10,687 bases of DNA from Bacteroidales bacterium (lineage in GTDB: Bacteria > Bacteroidota > Bacteroidia > Bacteroidales > WCHB1-69): contig JAIRTU010000025.1 in assembly GCA_031254735.1 (NCBI GenBank), forward strand, positions 1-10,687. The letters are read 5' to 3'. Below are positions 1 to 6,152 of the stretch, piece by piece (positions within the stretch are counted from its first letter, which is position 1; each line of letters begins with the position of its first letter). The notes under the pieces are model-generated. The model saw only the letters and a list, made by a program, of their open reading frames with translations, did no database searches and had not been told where the DNA came from. A program made the translations under genes and the position numbers.

Positions 1-1
1 C

Positions 2-148
2 GGACAATTGCTGTATACTAAAACAGAAAACACCTCGTTAGTAGGTGAGATAACATTAAATCTGTCGGATTATGCACCCGGAATATATTTCTACACAGTA
101 GAATACAACCGTCAACGCATAGTAAGACAAATGAATATTGTACGTTAA
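2..148 (+). CDS. C-terminal end of a probable T9SS-sorted protein (5' end outside window)
   Basis: Only the last 48 codons are present, ending in TAA at 146-148. The visible tail has the pattern of a type A T9SS C-terminal sorting domain: a polar beta strand, then LNLSDYAPGIYFYTVEYN, then a short basic stretch and a final strand ending MNIVR. In this family the domain is recognised at the outer membrane and removed when the cargo is secreted or anchored to the surface. The pattern 'L-x-L-S-x-(Y/L)-x-P-G-I-Y' followed by a strand and a terminal 'K/R-x-x-I/V' motif is typical. Nothing can be said about the catalytic or binding part of the protein, which lies to the left. The gene is followed 24 bases later by a strong terminator, so it ends a transcription unit. 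The call rests on motif shape only. Confidence 0.7.
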   Translation, partial: GQLLYTKTENTSLVGEITLNLSDYAPGIYFYTVEYNRQRIVRQMNIVR

Positions 149-172
149 AAAATCTTTTCATAATTCAATTTA

Positions 173-198
173 GGCTGCCTCCCGGCAGCCTTTTTTTT
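173..198 (+). terminator. Rho-independent terminator
   Basis: A perfect 7-bp GC-rich stem (GGCTGCC at 173-179, GGCAGCC at 184-190) with a TCCC loop is followed by eight T residues (191-198). It lies just after the stop codon of the upstream gene and separates it from the SpoIID-like gene. Confidence 0.93.
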
Positions 199-295
199 GA
201 CATATTTTTAGCAACACCATTTTATTCTTGCTTGTCTATATAATAAATACATATTTTATCGTTAGAAACTAAGTCAATAAAATTGCAAATACATA

Positions 296-1456
296 ATGAT
301 AAACCGAAATATAAGTTTGTTTCTTCTTTTCTTCTTTTTTGCATATAACGGATTTTCGTTGAATGTAAAAATAGCCTTACTTTCCGATTATAAATCGAAC
401 ACCGTAGATATAAATATTGTTTCAGGTACGTATTCCGTTATCTGCGACAATGTAAAGATATTTCCCGCCGACCTCAAAGCGGGTTCGGCTGTTACCCTGA
501 CATATTTTGAAGAAAAAATCCGCATGGAACGAGGCGTTGAGCTAATCGGTTTCTTCTCCGAAATAGAATTTATCGGCACTAAATATAATAATGTATTTTC
601 TTTGAAAAATCCTCGTCTTGCTCAAGAACGAGTGTATGAAGACAATTTGAAAATATCGATCAATGCTTCACAATTGTTTTTGGTCAATACGATAAGTCTG
701 GAAAAGTATGTTGCAGGCGTTGTGCAGTCGGAAGTGTTTGGGAGTTCCAAAGAAGTGGAATTTTTCAAGATACAGGCGATCATCTCCCGCACATATTGCT
801 TGGGAAACCTCACCCGCCACGGACATGAGGGCTGCAATTTGTGCGACGGCGTTCATTGTCAGGCGTATAAAGGAAGATGCACGCAAGCCGATATTCTTCG
901 AGGTTCTTACGAATCGTTTAGCGATGTGGTGGTAGATACCACAAATAAATTAATATCAACAGCTTATCATTCCAACAGCGGCGGCATGACCGAATCGGCA
1001 GGAAACGTCTGGCAAAAAGACGTCCCTTATCTGCAATCGATTGTTGATACGTTCAGCGTGGGGGCGCGGAATTATCTTTGGGAAAAAGCCATTCCAAAAA
1101 AGCAGTGGATCAACTATTTCGTAACAAACTATGGCTCGCAATACGCAAAAATGGAATATCAGGAAAAAATATTGAACTTACAACAGCCTCAACGCATGGC
1201 AAAATGGATTATCGGGACGGATACCCTTTCCGCAAAAGACATACGGACGGCTTTCAAATTGCGTTCGGCTTATTTTTCGGTTTATCCAAAAGGCGAAGAT
1301 GTTGTGCTGAAAGGGAAAGGATATGGTCATGGCGTGGGACTTAGTCAGGAAGGTGCGATAGAGATGGTCAACCGCGGATACAGCTCCACCGAAATTATCT
1401 GCTTCTATTATCGACATGCAAAAGTTGTAAAATACACCGATATTATTGATTTTTAG
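296..1456 (+). CDS. SpoIID/LytB domain protein, secreted peptidoglycan-acting enzyme
   Basis: This 386-residue protein starts with a hydrophobic signal peptide (about 1-21, core SLFLLFFFFAYNGFS), so it should act in the periplasm or be lipid-free exported. The SpoIID/LytB domain fills the C-terminal two thirds: LEKYVAGVVQSEV at 135-147 carries the expected catalytic glutamate (E146), SRTYC follows at 164-168, HSNSGGMT at 225-232, and the hallmark GYGHGVGLSQEGA at 342-354. A His/Cys cluster at 175-188 (H175, H177, C180, C183, H187, C188) resembles the zinc-binding insertion described for clostridial SpoIID. SpoIID of spore formers is a lytic transglycosylase acting on glycan strands stripped of stem peptides; in non-sporing Bacteroidota the homologues are presumed to do cell-wall remodelling, but their role is not established. 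The ATG at 296 gives a good signal peptide and needs no alternative. It appears to be a single-gene unit, bounded by a terminator upstream and a hairpin downstream. Confidence 0.9.
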   Translation: MINRNISLFLLFFFFAYNGFSLNVKIALLSDYKSNTVDINIVSGTYSVICDNVKIFPADLKAGSAVTLTYFEEKIRMERGVELIGFFSEIEFIGTKYNNVFSLKNPRLAQERVYEDNLKISINASQLFLVNTISLEKYVAGVVQSEVFGSSKEVEFFKIQAIISRTYCLGNLTRHGHEGCNLCDGVHCQAYKGRCTQADILRGSYESFSDVVVDTTNKLISTAYHSNSGGMTESAGNVWQKDVPYLQSIVDTFSVGARNYLWEKAIPKKQWINYFVTNYGSQYAKMEYQEKILNLQQPQRMAKWIIGTDTLSAKDIRTAFKLRSAYFSVYPKGEDVVLKGKGYGHGVGLSQEGAIEMVNRGYSSTEIICFYYRHAKVVKYTDIIDF

Positions 1457-1465
1457 CCACAGAAA

Positions 1466-1520
1466 GCAAAGCGAAAGAGACAAACTTTCTTTGCCCCTTT
1501 TGTCTGAACGGGGATTTTTT
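1466..1520 (+). terminator. Weak terminator-like structure after the SpoIID-like gene
   Basis: A hairpin of about 10 bp with a 2-base bulge can form (GCAAA 1466-1470 and GAAAG 1473-1477 pairing with CTTTC 1485-1489 and TTTGC 1490-1494). It is followed by a small CCCC/GGGG stem (1494-1497 with 1510-1513) and six T residues (1515-1520). Either alternative could end transcription of the gene stopping at 1456, but neither is a textbook terminator. Confidence 0.4.
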
Positions 1521-1522
1521 GT

Positions 1523-1550
1523 AGTGGTAAGTTGTTAGTGATAAGTTGTT
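1523..1550. repeat. Two-copy 14-bp tandem repeat
   Basis: The unit agtggtaagttgtt (1523-1536) is followed directly by agtgataagttgtt (1537-1550), which differs at one base. It is non-coding and lies between convergent genes. Confidence 0.8.
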
Positions 1551-1624
1551 AATGAAGAAACAAAAAAGCACAATCACACCAGTCACATCAATCCCAAAAA
1601 TCATAGGTTGAACAAATAGCATTA

Positions 1625-1672
1625 TTATTCACTATTCGTTATTAGTTATTCACTATTCGTTATTAGTTATTC
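1625..1672. repeat. 21-bp-period tandem repeat, about 2.3 copies
   Basis: The sequence has an exact 21-base period from 1625 to 1672 (units beginning ttattcactattcg...). The repeat directly abuts the stop codon of the DUF4340 gene (TGA on the minus strand, 1674-1676). It is AT-rich and carries no ORF. The 217-base gap 1457-1673 holds this repeat, the 14-bp repeat and the hairpins, and no gene. Confidence 0.85.
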
Positions 1673-1673
1673 G

Positions 1674-2780
1674 TCAATCTTCCAGCTCGTAGATTTTGGG
1701 AATTGACAGGATGTTGCTGCCTTGCACAAAATATCCTATCGGCTGTACAATTCGGTCGAAGACAAAGAACTGACAAAGATACAGTTCGTCGGTGTTTCCG
1801 TTGAGGACGGCATAAAAACGGTCGCGGTTGTAGGCTTCCATAAAATCAATGTCGTGTTCAAATGCCTCTTCGTTAAATTCGGTTTCTACACGAAACATGG
1901 TGATGACGGTCTTCTCGCCCTGCGTGTCGGTGATTTGTATTTCTTTGAATTTATTTTTGAAGATACTTGCTTTTTCTTCTTCCGAGATTTCTTTTACTTT
2001 GTTTTCGTAATTCAGCTCTCGAAATTCAGCCAAAAATTCTACCAGATGCAAGGTGTCGTAAGGGGTAAGTTTTTCGTTTTGAGCATTAAAAATCTCGAAA
2101 TGACGTTCCGAACTGCGAAAGATCTTGAATGAATTATCTTCTTTTTCAAAGTCAAGACTAAGCACTTCCTGTATTTGCGAACGTCTCAAACGGGTAACGG
2201 TATGACTTCTCCAATTGTCTTCCAAAGGAGAGAATTTCGCACCGATATATCCTCTAAATCCCGGATAATAAACCACACAAGGCACTTCCGAACCTTCCAA
2301 TATGGCGAAATTGCCCATATTATCCATTGTGGGTTGCCCCATGTAATACACTTTTTTGTTGGTATATTTCAACCATTTCAACCGCCCCAGCTTGATGCGG
2401 TAGTCGGTATAATAAATTTCTACTTTGGTCGAGCCGGAAGCCATGCGTTTGTTGATATTTTCTCTTGCCGTCTTCCCGACAATATCTTTCACACGTATAT
2501 TGCAGATAGCACCCAATATACCGTTGATATTATGAGTGATGACTTCTTCTTTTTTGTTTAACAGCCATTTTCCGTTTTCATCTTTTTCCAACAAAGATTC
2601 GTCGCCGAAGGCATTTGCCAGAAACAGTCGTGTTATGGCGGCGGTATCCTGTACGGCAAACGCTTTAACCGATTCGTCCACTGTTCCCGAACGGTGTGTG
2701 ATCACCAGCACTGCGGCAGCAGCTGCAATCACTCCTGCCATTGCAATCCAAAGTATATTCTTCTTTTTTTGTCTGTCCAT
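1674..2780 (-). CDS. DUF4340 domain membrane protein, GldG-associated
   Basis: This 368-residue protein has a short basic N-terminus (MDRQKKKN) and one membrane segment at about 9-28 with no obvious cleavage site, so it is probably an inner-membrane protein with a large periplasmic part. The rest is a mixed alpha/beta region of the kind annotated as DUF4340: ENGKWLLN near residue 70, a repeated 'I-Y-Y-T-D/K-x-Y-x-G' style segment near 125-150, and a second similar half. No catalytic motif is recognisable. DUF4340 proteins in Bacteroidota and other phyla commonly sit directly downstream of GldG-type ABC auxiliary genes, as here: its ATG is 12 bases after the gldG stop, so the two are surely cotranscribed. 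By context it is a likely accessory part of the GldFG ABC complex. The family assignment rests on context plus general sequence character. Confidence 0.82.
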   Translation of the reverse strand: MDRQKKKNILWIAMAGVIAAAAAVLVITHRSGTVDESVKAFAVQDTAAITRLFLANAFGDESLLEKDENGKWLLNKKEEVITHNINGILGAICNIRVKDIVGKTARENINKRMASGSTKVEIYYTDYRIKLGRLKWLKYTNKKVYYMGQPTMDNMGNFAILEGSEVPCVVYYPGFRGYIGAKFSPLEDNWRSHTVTRLRRSQIQEVLSLDFEKEDNSFKIFRSSERHFEIFNAQNEKLTPYDTLHLVEFLAEFRELNYENKVKEISEEEKASIFKNKFKEIQITDTQGEKTVITMFRVETEFNEEAFEHDIDFMEAYNRDRFYAVLNGNTDELYLCQFFVFDRIVQPIGYFVQGSNILSIPKIYELED

Positions 2781-2792
2781 TTTTTTTGACGA

Positions 2793-4547
2793 TTATTTTT
2801 GATATTTTAATTTACGGATAAAAGCAAACACAACGCCCAATATCCCGATACATACTAACGGCAATATCAGGTTGAATATTTGCCATGCCGATTTTTCTTT
2901 CAATATTTTATTTTTGTCCAAAAGCCTCATCTTGAAATCTTTGGAACGAACTTGCAGAATATCAACGTCATCGCAAAGATAGTTTACCGCATTTAAGAGG
3001 AAATTTTTGTTTCCGTAGGCGGTTTCGGTATATTTGTCAAAGCCCAAAGGAAAAGGTACGCTGTTGGGTCCCAATTGGTTTTTAATCATATCTCCGTCAG
3101 AGACAAAAATCATTTTGGTTGGTACGCTTTTTTTGATTAATCCCAATTCTTCGGCTTCGTCATTACCTTCAAAATCGGCAAACAAAGAGCTGAACTCTCC
3201 TTCTGCCAAGATGCTCACCGGCATATATTTTTTGTTGTATTCCCGCATATTCGCCCGACGTTTAAGCGATTCCAGACTGATGATAGAGGGGGTATTTACT
3301 ACTTTGGTGGTTGCGGAAGTGGTGAGCAAAACCGTTCGTTTCACCGCACTTTGCGTACCTATCGTGTCGATAGAACTGATAAATTCGGTGCGAAGCACAT
3401 TCAAGTTTTTAACAATCGGGTGATCGATAAACGGCGTAATAATGGGAAAATAATACCATGGGATAAAAACATATTGCGGCTGTCCGCTCGCCGCCGTTCC
3501 CGAACCCACAGGGATAGGCAAAGCGTTTAAATCTTGCAACAGATTGGTTTTCATGCGAACGCCGTAACGGAAAAACATATCGTCCAAGTTCAAATCGCGA
3601 GGCAACACAGGCATCTCGGCATAATTGAATAAACTGTCCATTTCGGCGAGAACAGGATCGACATACCAGAGCAAACGCCCGCCACGCATCACAAATTGAT
3701 CAAGAATATATTTCTCGTAACGACCAAACGCCTGTGTGGGCTTGGCAATAATCAACAAATCGTATTTATTGCCTTTTATGGTGAAATTGCCTGTGGAATC
3801 TGTCCATTCAACATCAAAAATATGACTTAATCTGTTATCCAAAATCACCGAATCTACCGCATAAAACTGTGCAATTGCCATCGCCGCTTTAAAGACTTCG
3901 ATATTGGTAAGTTCGCCGTGTCCTTTTATAAAAGCGACTTTCGACCGTTGCAGGTTGGTAATTCTGCGAATGGCATTGGTAACATTGTATTCCAATTTCT
4001 CGATGGAATATTTGATAATATCGCCACTGTTGAACAAAATGCCGTCGTCGGAGTCGAGCAGCTGCACCGGAATGTCTTGCTGTCGATACGAGATCAAAGC
4101 ACCGGGTACGATATATCGGGTGTTGACGCCGTCGGCTTCCATAGTCTGTATCGATTGCGGATTTAATCCTTTTTTATACAATTCTCCGTAAATGGCGTTC
4201 AATTCCTGCGGTTCTCTTCCTTTTGCGGGATCGATAAATTCATATTCAATATTATCGGAATACACCCGCAATTCGTCCAGCAGCTCGCGTGTTTTGCTCG
4301 ACAATTCCGCATAATCGGGCGGAAGACCTTTGCCGTAAAGATATATTTTGACATAAATAACATCATCCAAATTGGCAAGCATCTCTTTGGTAGATTTCGA
4401 CAGGGTATATCGTTTTTCTACCGTAAGATCAAGACGCAGAAAAAGAAACAATGAAATAATATTTATCGCGATAATGATTAAAACAATACTCCCAAATCGA
4501 AGCAGACTTTCGCGTTTTGTGCTTTTTACTTTTTTATCTTTTGACAT
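2793..4547 (-). CDS. gldG: GldG, auxiliary component of the gliding/T9SS-associated ABC transporter
   Basis: The protein has 584 residues from the ATG at 4547. An in-frame GTG two codons upstream (4553) is possible but less likely. A lysine-rich cytosolic start leads to a membrane segment at about 19-37, a large extracytoplasmic region, and a second membrane segment at about 556-576 followed by a basic tail. This two-anchor layout and the segments LTVEKRYTLSKSTK (about 41-54), FIKGHGE (about 206-212) and the C-terminal GNKNFLLNAVNYL motif are typical of GldG and the ABC_transp_aux family. With GldF and the ATPase GldA it forms an ABC-type complex first described in gliding Flavobacterium; homologues also occur in non-gliding Bacteroidota, where the substrate is unknown. 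The start codon lies 15 bases after the gldF stop, so translation is probably coupled. Confidence 0.92.
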   Translation of the reverse strand: MSKDKKVKSTKRESLLRFGSIVLIIIAINIISLFLFLRLDLTVEKRYTLSKSTKEMLANLDDVIYVKIYLYGKGLPPDYAELSSKTRELLDELRVYSDNIEYEFIDPAKGREPQELNAIYGELYKKGLNPQSIQTMEADGVNTRYIVPGALISYRQQDIPVQLLDSDDGILFNSGDIIKYSIEKLEYNVTNAIRRITNLQRSKVAFIKGHGELTNIEVFKAAMAIAQFYAVDSVILDNRLSHIFDVEWTDSTGNFTIKGNKYDLLIIAKPTQAFGRYEKYILDQFVMRGGRLLWYVDPVLAEMDSLFNYAEMPVLPRDLNLDDMFFRYGVRMKTNLLQDLNALPIPVGSGTAASGQPQYVFIPWYYFPIITPFIDHPIVKNLNVLRTEFISSIDTIGTQSAVKRTVLLTTSATTKVVNTPSIISLESLKRRANMREYNKKYMPVSILAEGEFSSLFADFEGNDEAEELGLIKKSVPTKMIFVSDGDMIKNQLGPNSVPFPLGFDKYTETAYGNKNFLLNAVNYLCDDVDILQVRSKDFKMRLLDKNKILKEKSAWQIFNLILPLVCIGILGVVFAFIRKLKYQK

Positions 4548-4562
4548 TCTCACAGCATTAAA

Positions 4563-5294
4563 TTACCATTTCCTGCTTTGCAGACGCAAGCGGGAAAAAC
4601 ATAAAAACAATATAATTACACTTAAAAAATAAATAATATCTCGTGTATCCACCACGCCTCTGCTTATGGAAGCATAGTGATGATCTATTCCAAACCATTT
4701 GATAACCTGACCGAAAGAGCCAAAAATATCAAAGGAATAAATAAAATCGAACCCCATCCACAACAAAAAACAAATAAGCATCGACAGGATAAACGAAACA
4801 ATCTGACTGTCGGTGAGCAACGAACAGAAAACACCAATCGAAGCAAAGGCAGCTCCCAAAAGTATAAGTCCCAAATACGAACCCCACATCGCACCAAAAT
4901 CAATATTTCCCTTGGGATAACCCAAAAAATAAATCGACAGAAAATAAATAAATGTCGGCAAAACAGAAATCACCACCAACACCACACTCGCCAAATATTT
5001 CGACAGGATAACTTCCGTATAAGACAGAGGCATAGTGAGTAATATTTCGATAGTCCCTACCCGTTTTTCTTCCGCAAACGACCGCATGGTGATAGCCGGC
5101 ACCAACAAAAGAAAAACAATGGGAGCTAACGAAAACAAACCGTTCACATCGGCAAAACCTCTGTCCAACACATTGTAAGACATGGGAAATATCCATAAAA
5201 ACAAACCGGTAAGCGTGAGAAATACGCCTATGACAAAATATCCGATGAGCGAATTTAAAAATACTTTTATCTCTTTTACAAACAAACTGTACAT
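4563..5294 (-). CDS. gldF: GldF, ABC-2 type permease
   Basis: From the ATG at 5294 the protein is 243 residues, the usual GldF length, and begins MYSLFVKEIKVFLNS, the standard N-terminus of this family (an amphipathic 'KEIK-F-S' helix). The frame is open upstream to an ATG at 5339, which would add 15 polar residues not expected in the family, so the downstream start is preferred. About six hydrophobic segments are visible (near 11-31, 53-70, 100-121, 137-160, 163-185 and 218-236). The RSFAEEKRVGTIEILLTMPLS segment after the second one is the conserved ABC-2 coupling region seen in GldF. It forms the membrane channel of the GldA-GldF-GldG ABC system. It is the first gene of a three-gene minus-strand operon, with a -7 promoter element about 98 bases upstream of the start. 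Confidence 0.92.
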   Translation of the reverse strand: MYSLFVKEIKVFLNSLIGYFVIGVFLTLTGLFLWIFPMSYNVLDRGFADVNGLFSLAPIVFLLLVPAITMRSFAEEKRVGTIEILLTMPLSYTEVILSKYLASVVLVVISVLPTFIYFLSIYFLGYPKGNIDFGAMWGSYLGLILLGAAFASIGVFCSLLTDSQIVSFILSMLICFLLWMGFDFIYSFDIFGSFGQVIKWFGIDHHYASISRGVVDTRDIIYFLSVIILFLCFSRLRLQSRKW

Positions 5295-5392
5295 AATATA
5301 ATTATTCTTTATCCAAAATGCAATATGCCGTTCCTCCAAAAATCAAACAACAAGGTATTTTCTCTCTAAAAACAAGTCGCAAATTACGACTG

Positions 5393-5400
5393 CAAAGATA
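5393..5400 (-). promoter_or_regulatory. Bacteroidota -7 promoter element for the gldF operon
   Basis: On the minus strand this reads TATCTTTG, an exact match to the TAnnTTTG -7 consensus of the Bacteroidota housekeeping sigma factor. No convincing TTTG -33 box lies about 19-21 bases upstream of it. It would give a 5' leader of roughly 90 bases before the preferred gldF start. Confidence 0.6.
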
Positions 5401-5694
5401 CTTTTTTTTAAAACATACTTTCCCTTTTTTGAAAAAGAAATAAAATCGGAGATGAAAAACAATGAACAATACCGGAAACGGCTTTTGCTGTTTGGACGAT
5501 GAGTTATATGATTTTGTGATTAGGTTATTCGTTTCGTTTGTGCGTCATTAACCGTGATTGTTTGTCTCTAAAACGCCGATTCCGATCGCCCAATATATAA
5601 TGAGTATGCTGTTTTTTGTTTTACATATTTTTAAATATGATAATCAATCGTTTATGATTTTCTCATTTCCATTTGTGAACAATGTAAAAAAAAA
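5401..5694. other. Non-coding spacer between the divergent gldF and fur/TonB promoters
   Basis: Nothing gene-like was found in this stretch. It is AT-rich, with stops in all frames and only very short open stretches (for example 16 codons from an ATG at 5452). No tRNA-like fold, riboswitch core or transposase fragment was recognised. It separates the gldF promoter on the left from the operator and promoter region on the right. Confidence 0.6.
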
Positions 5695-5696
5695 TT

Positions 5697-5719
5697 TTAT
5701 TGTAATGCTGTTGCAATAA
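5697..5719 (+). promoter_or_regulatory. Distal operator palindrome, candidate Fur/Zur-family binding site
   Basis: The half-sites TTATTGTAA (5697-5705) and TTGCAATAA (5711-5719) form an inverted repeat with a 5-base spacer and one G-T style mismatch. The outer pairing extends to give TTTTATTG/CAATAAAA. The site sits upstream of and over the -33 region of the regulator-receptor gene. Fur-family repressors bind AT-rich palindromes of about this size. Assignment to this regulator is inferred from position and from the second copy downstream. Confidence 0.6.
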
Positions 5720-5739
5720 AAGAAATTATTGTATCTTTG
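5710..5739 (+). promoter_or_regulatory. Promoter of the Fur-TonB receptor gene (-33/-7)
   Basis: TATCTTTG at 5732-5739 is an exact match to the TAnnTTTG -7 element. GTTG at 5710-5713 is an acceptable -33 box, with 18 bases between. Transcription should begin near 5746, giving a leader of only about 20 bases before the ATG at 5766. Both boxes are covered by the palindromes at 5697-5719 and 5726-5748, an arrangement expected for repression. Confidence 0.7.
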
Positions 5740-5748
5740 TTGCATTAA
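5726..5748 (+). promoter_or_regulatory. Proximal operator palindrome overlapping the -7 element
   Basis: The half-sites TTATTGTAT (5726-5734) and TTGCATTAA (5740-5748) repeat the 9-5-9 layout of the upstream palindrome, with each half-site differing from its counterpart by one base. The centres of the two sites are 29 bases apart. The site contains the whole TATCTTTG -7 box, so a bound repressor would block RNA polymerase. Confidence 0.6.
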
Positions 5749-5765
5749 CAAAACCGTATTTTATT

Positions 5766-6152
5766 ATGGACATACGAAAAAGGAATACAAAGACAAAACA
5801 GTTGGTAATGAATGTTTTAATAAATGGAAATTCGGCGCTTAGCCACGAAGAAATCGAACGAAATCTCGCGTCAAAAGTAGATCGGGTAACCATTTATCGT
5901 ATTTTGCAGGGATTTTGCGAAGACGGCAAAGTGCATAAAATAATAGATAAAAATGGAAAAACCTGTTATGCCCTGTGTCGCGATTGCACCTCCGATCATC
6001 ATCACGACAATCACCCGCATTTTCATTGCATTTCTTGCGATAAAATCACTTGTATCGAGCAACCTGTTGTTCAACAGGAACTTCCCGACGGATACAAGGC
6101 GGTGTCGACGGAGGCGTTTATTACCGGATATTGCAAAAAATGCAGCAATACA
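5766..6152 (+). other. Regulator half: Fur/Zur-family domain (residues 1-129)
   Basis: The winged-helix part runs to about residue 62 and includes the ALSHEEIE helix (24-31) and the recognition helix around RVTIYRILQGF (40-50). A hinge and dimerisation/metal-binding part follows. Visible ligands are C67, C71, C74, the run D77-H78-H79-H80-D81 and H83, H85, H87, then the paired CxxC motifs C88/C91 and C123/C126 that form the structural zinc site of Fur proteins. C96 is extra. The length matches a complete stand-alone Bacteroidota Fur-like repressor, which normally ends just after the last CxxC; here a stop is missing and the frame continues. The dense histidines favour zinc (Zur) or another divalent metal over iron, but this cannot be settled from sequence. 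Confidence 0.9.

Noticed and set aside
1625..1672. Possible CRISPR or attachment-site repeat
   Set aside because: The units are directly adjacent without spacers, there are only about 2.3 copies, and no integrase or cas gene is nearby.
4548..4553. GTG start for gldG two codons upstream of the ATG
   Set aside because: ATG at 4547 is the stronger codon and gives the same protein less two residues; nothing favours the GTG.
5295..5339. Longer gldF start at 5339 adding 15 residues
   Set aside because: The extra residues are polar and unlike GldF N-termini, while the protein from 5294 begins exactly as the family does and has the usual length.
5452..5502. Short ORF of 16 codons in the divergent gap
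   Set aside because: It is very short, has no start context, and its peptide has no features; open stretches of this size are expected by chance.
5401..5765. Riboswitch or small RNA in the 5' region of the regulator-receptor gene
   Set aside because: The predicted transcription start leaves a leader of only about 20 bases, and no known riboswitch core or stable fold was seen upstream. The inverted repeats there fit protein-binding palindromes better.
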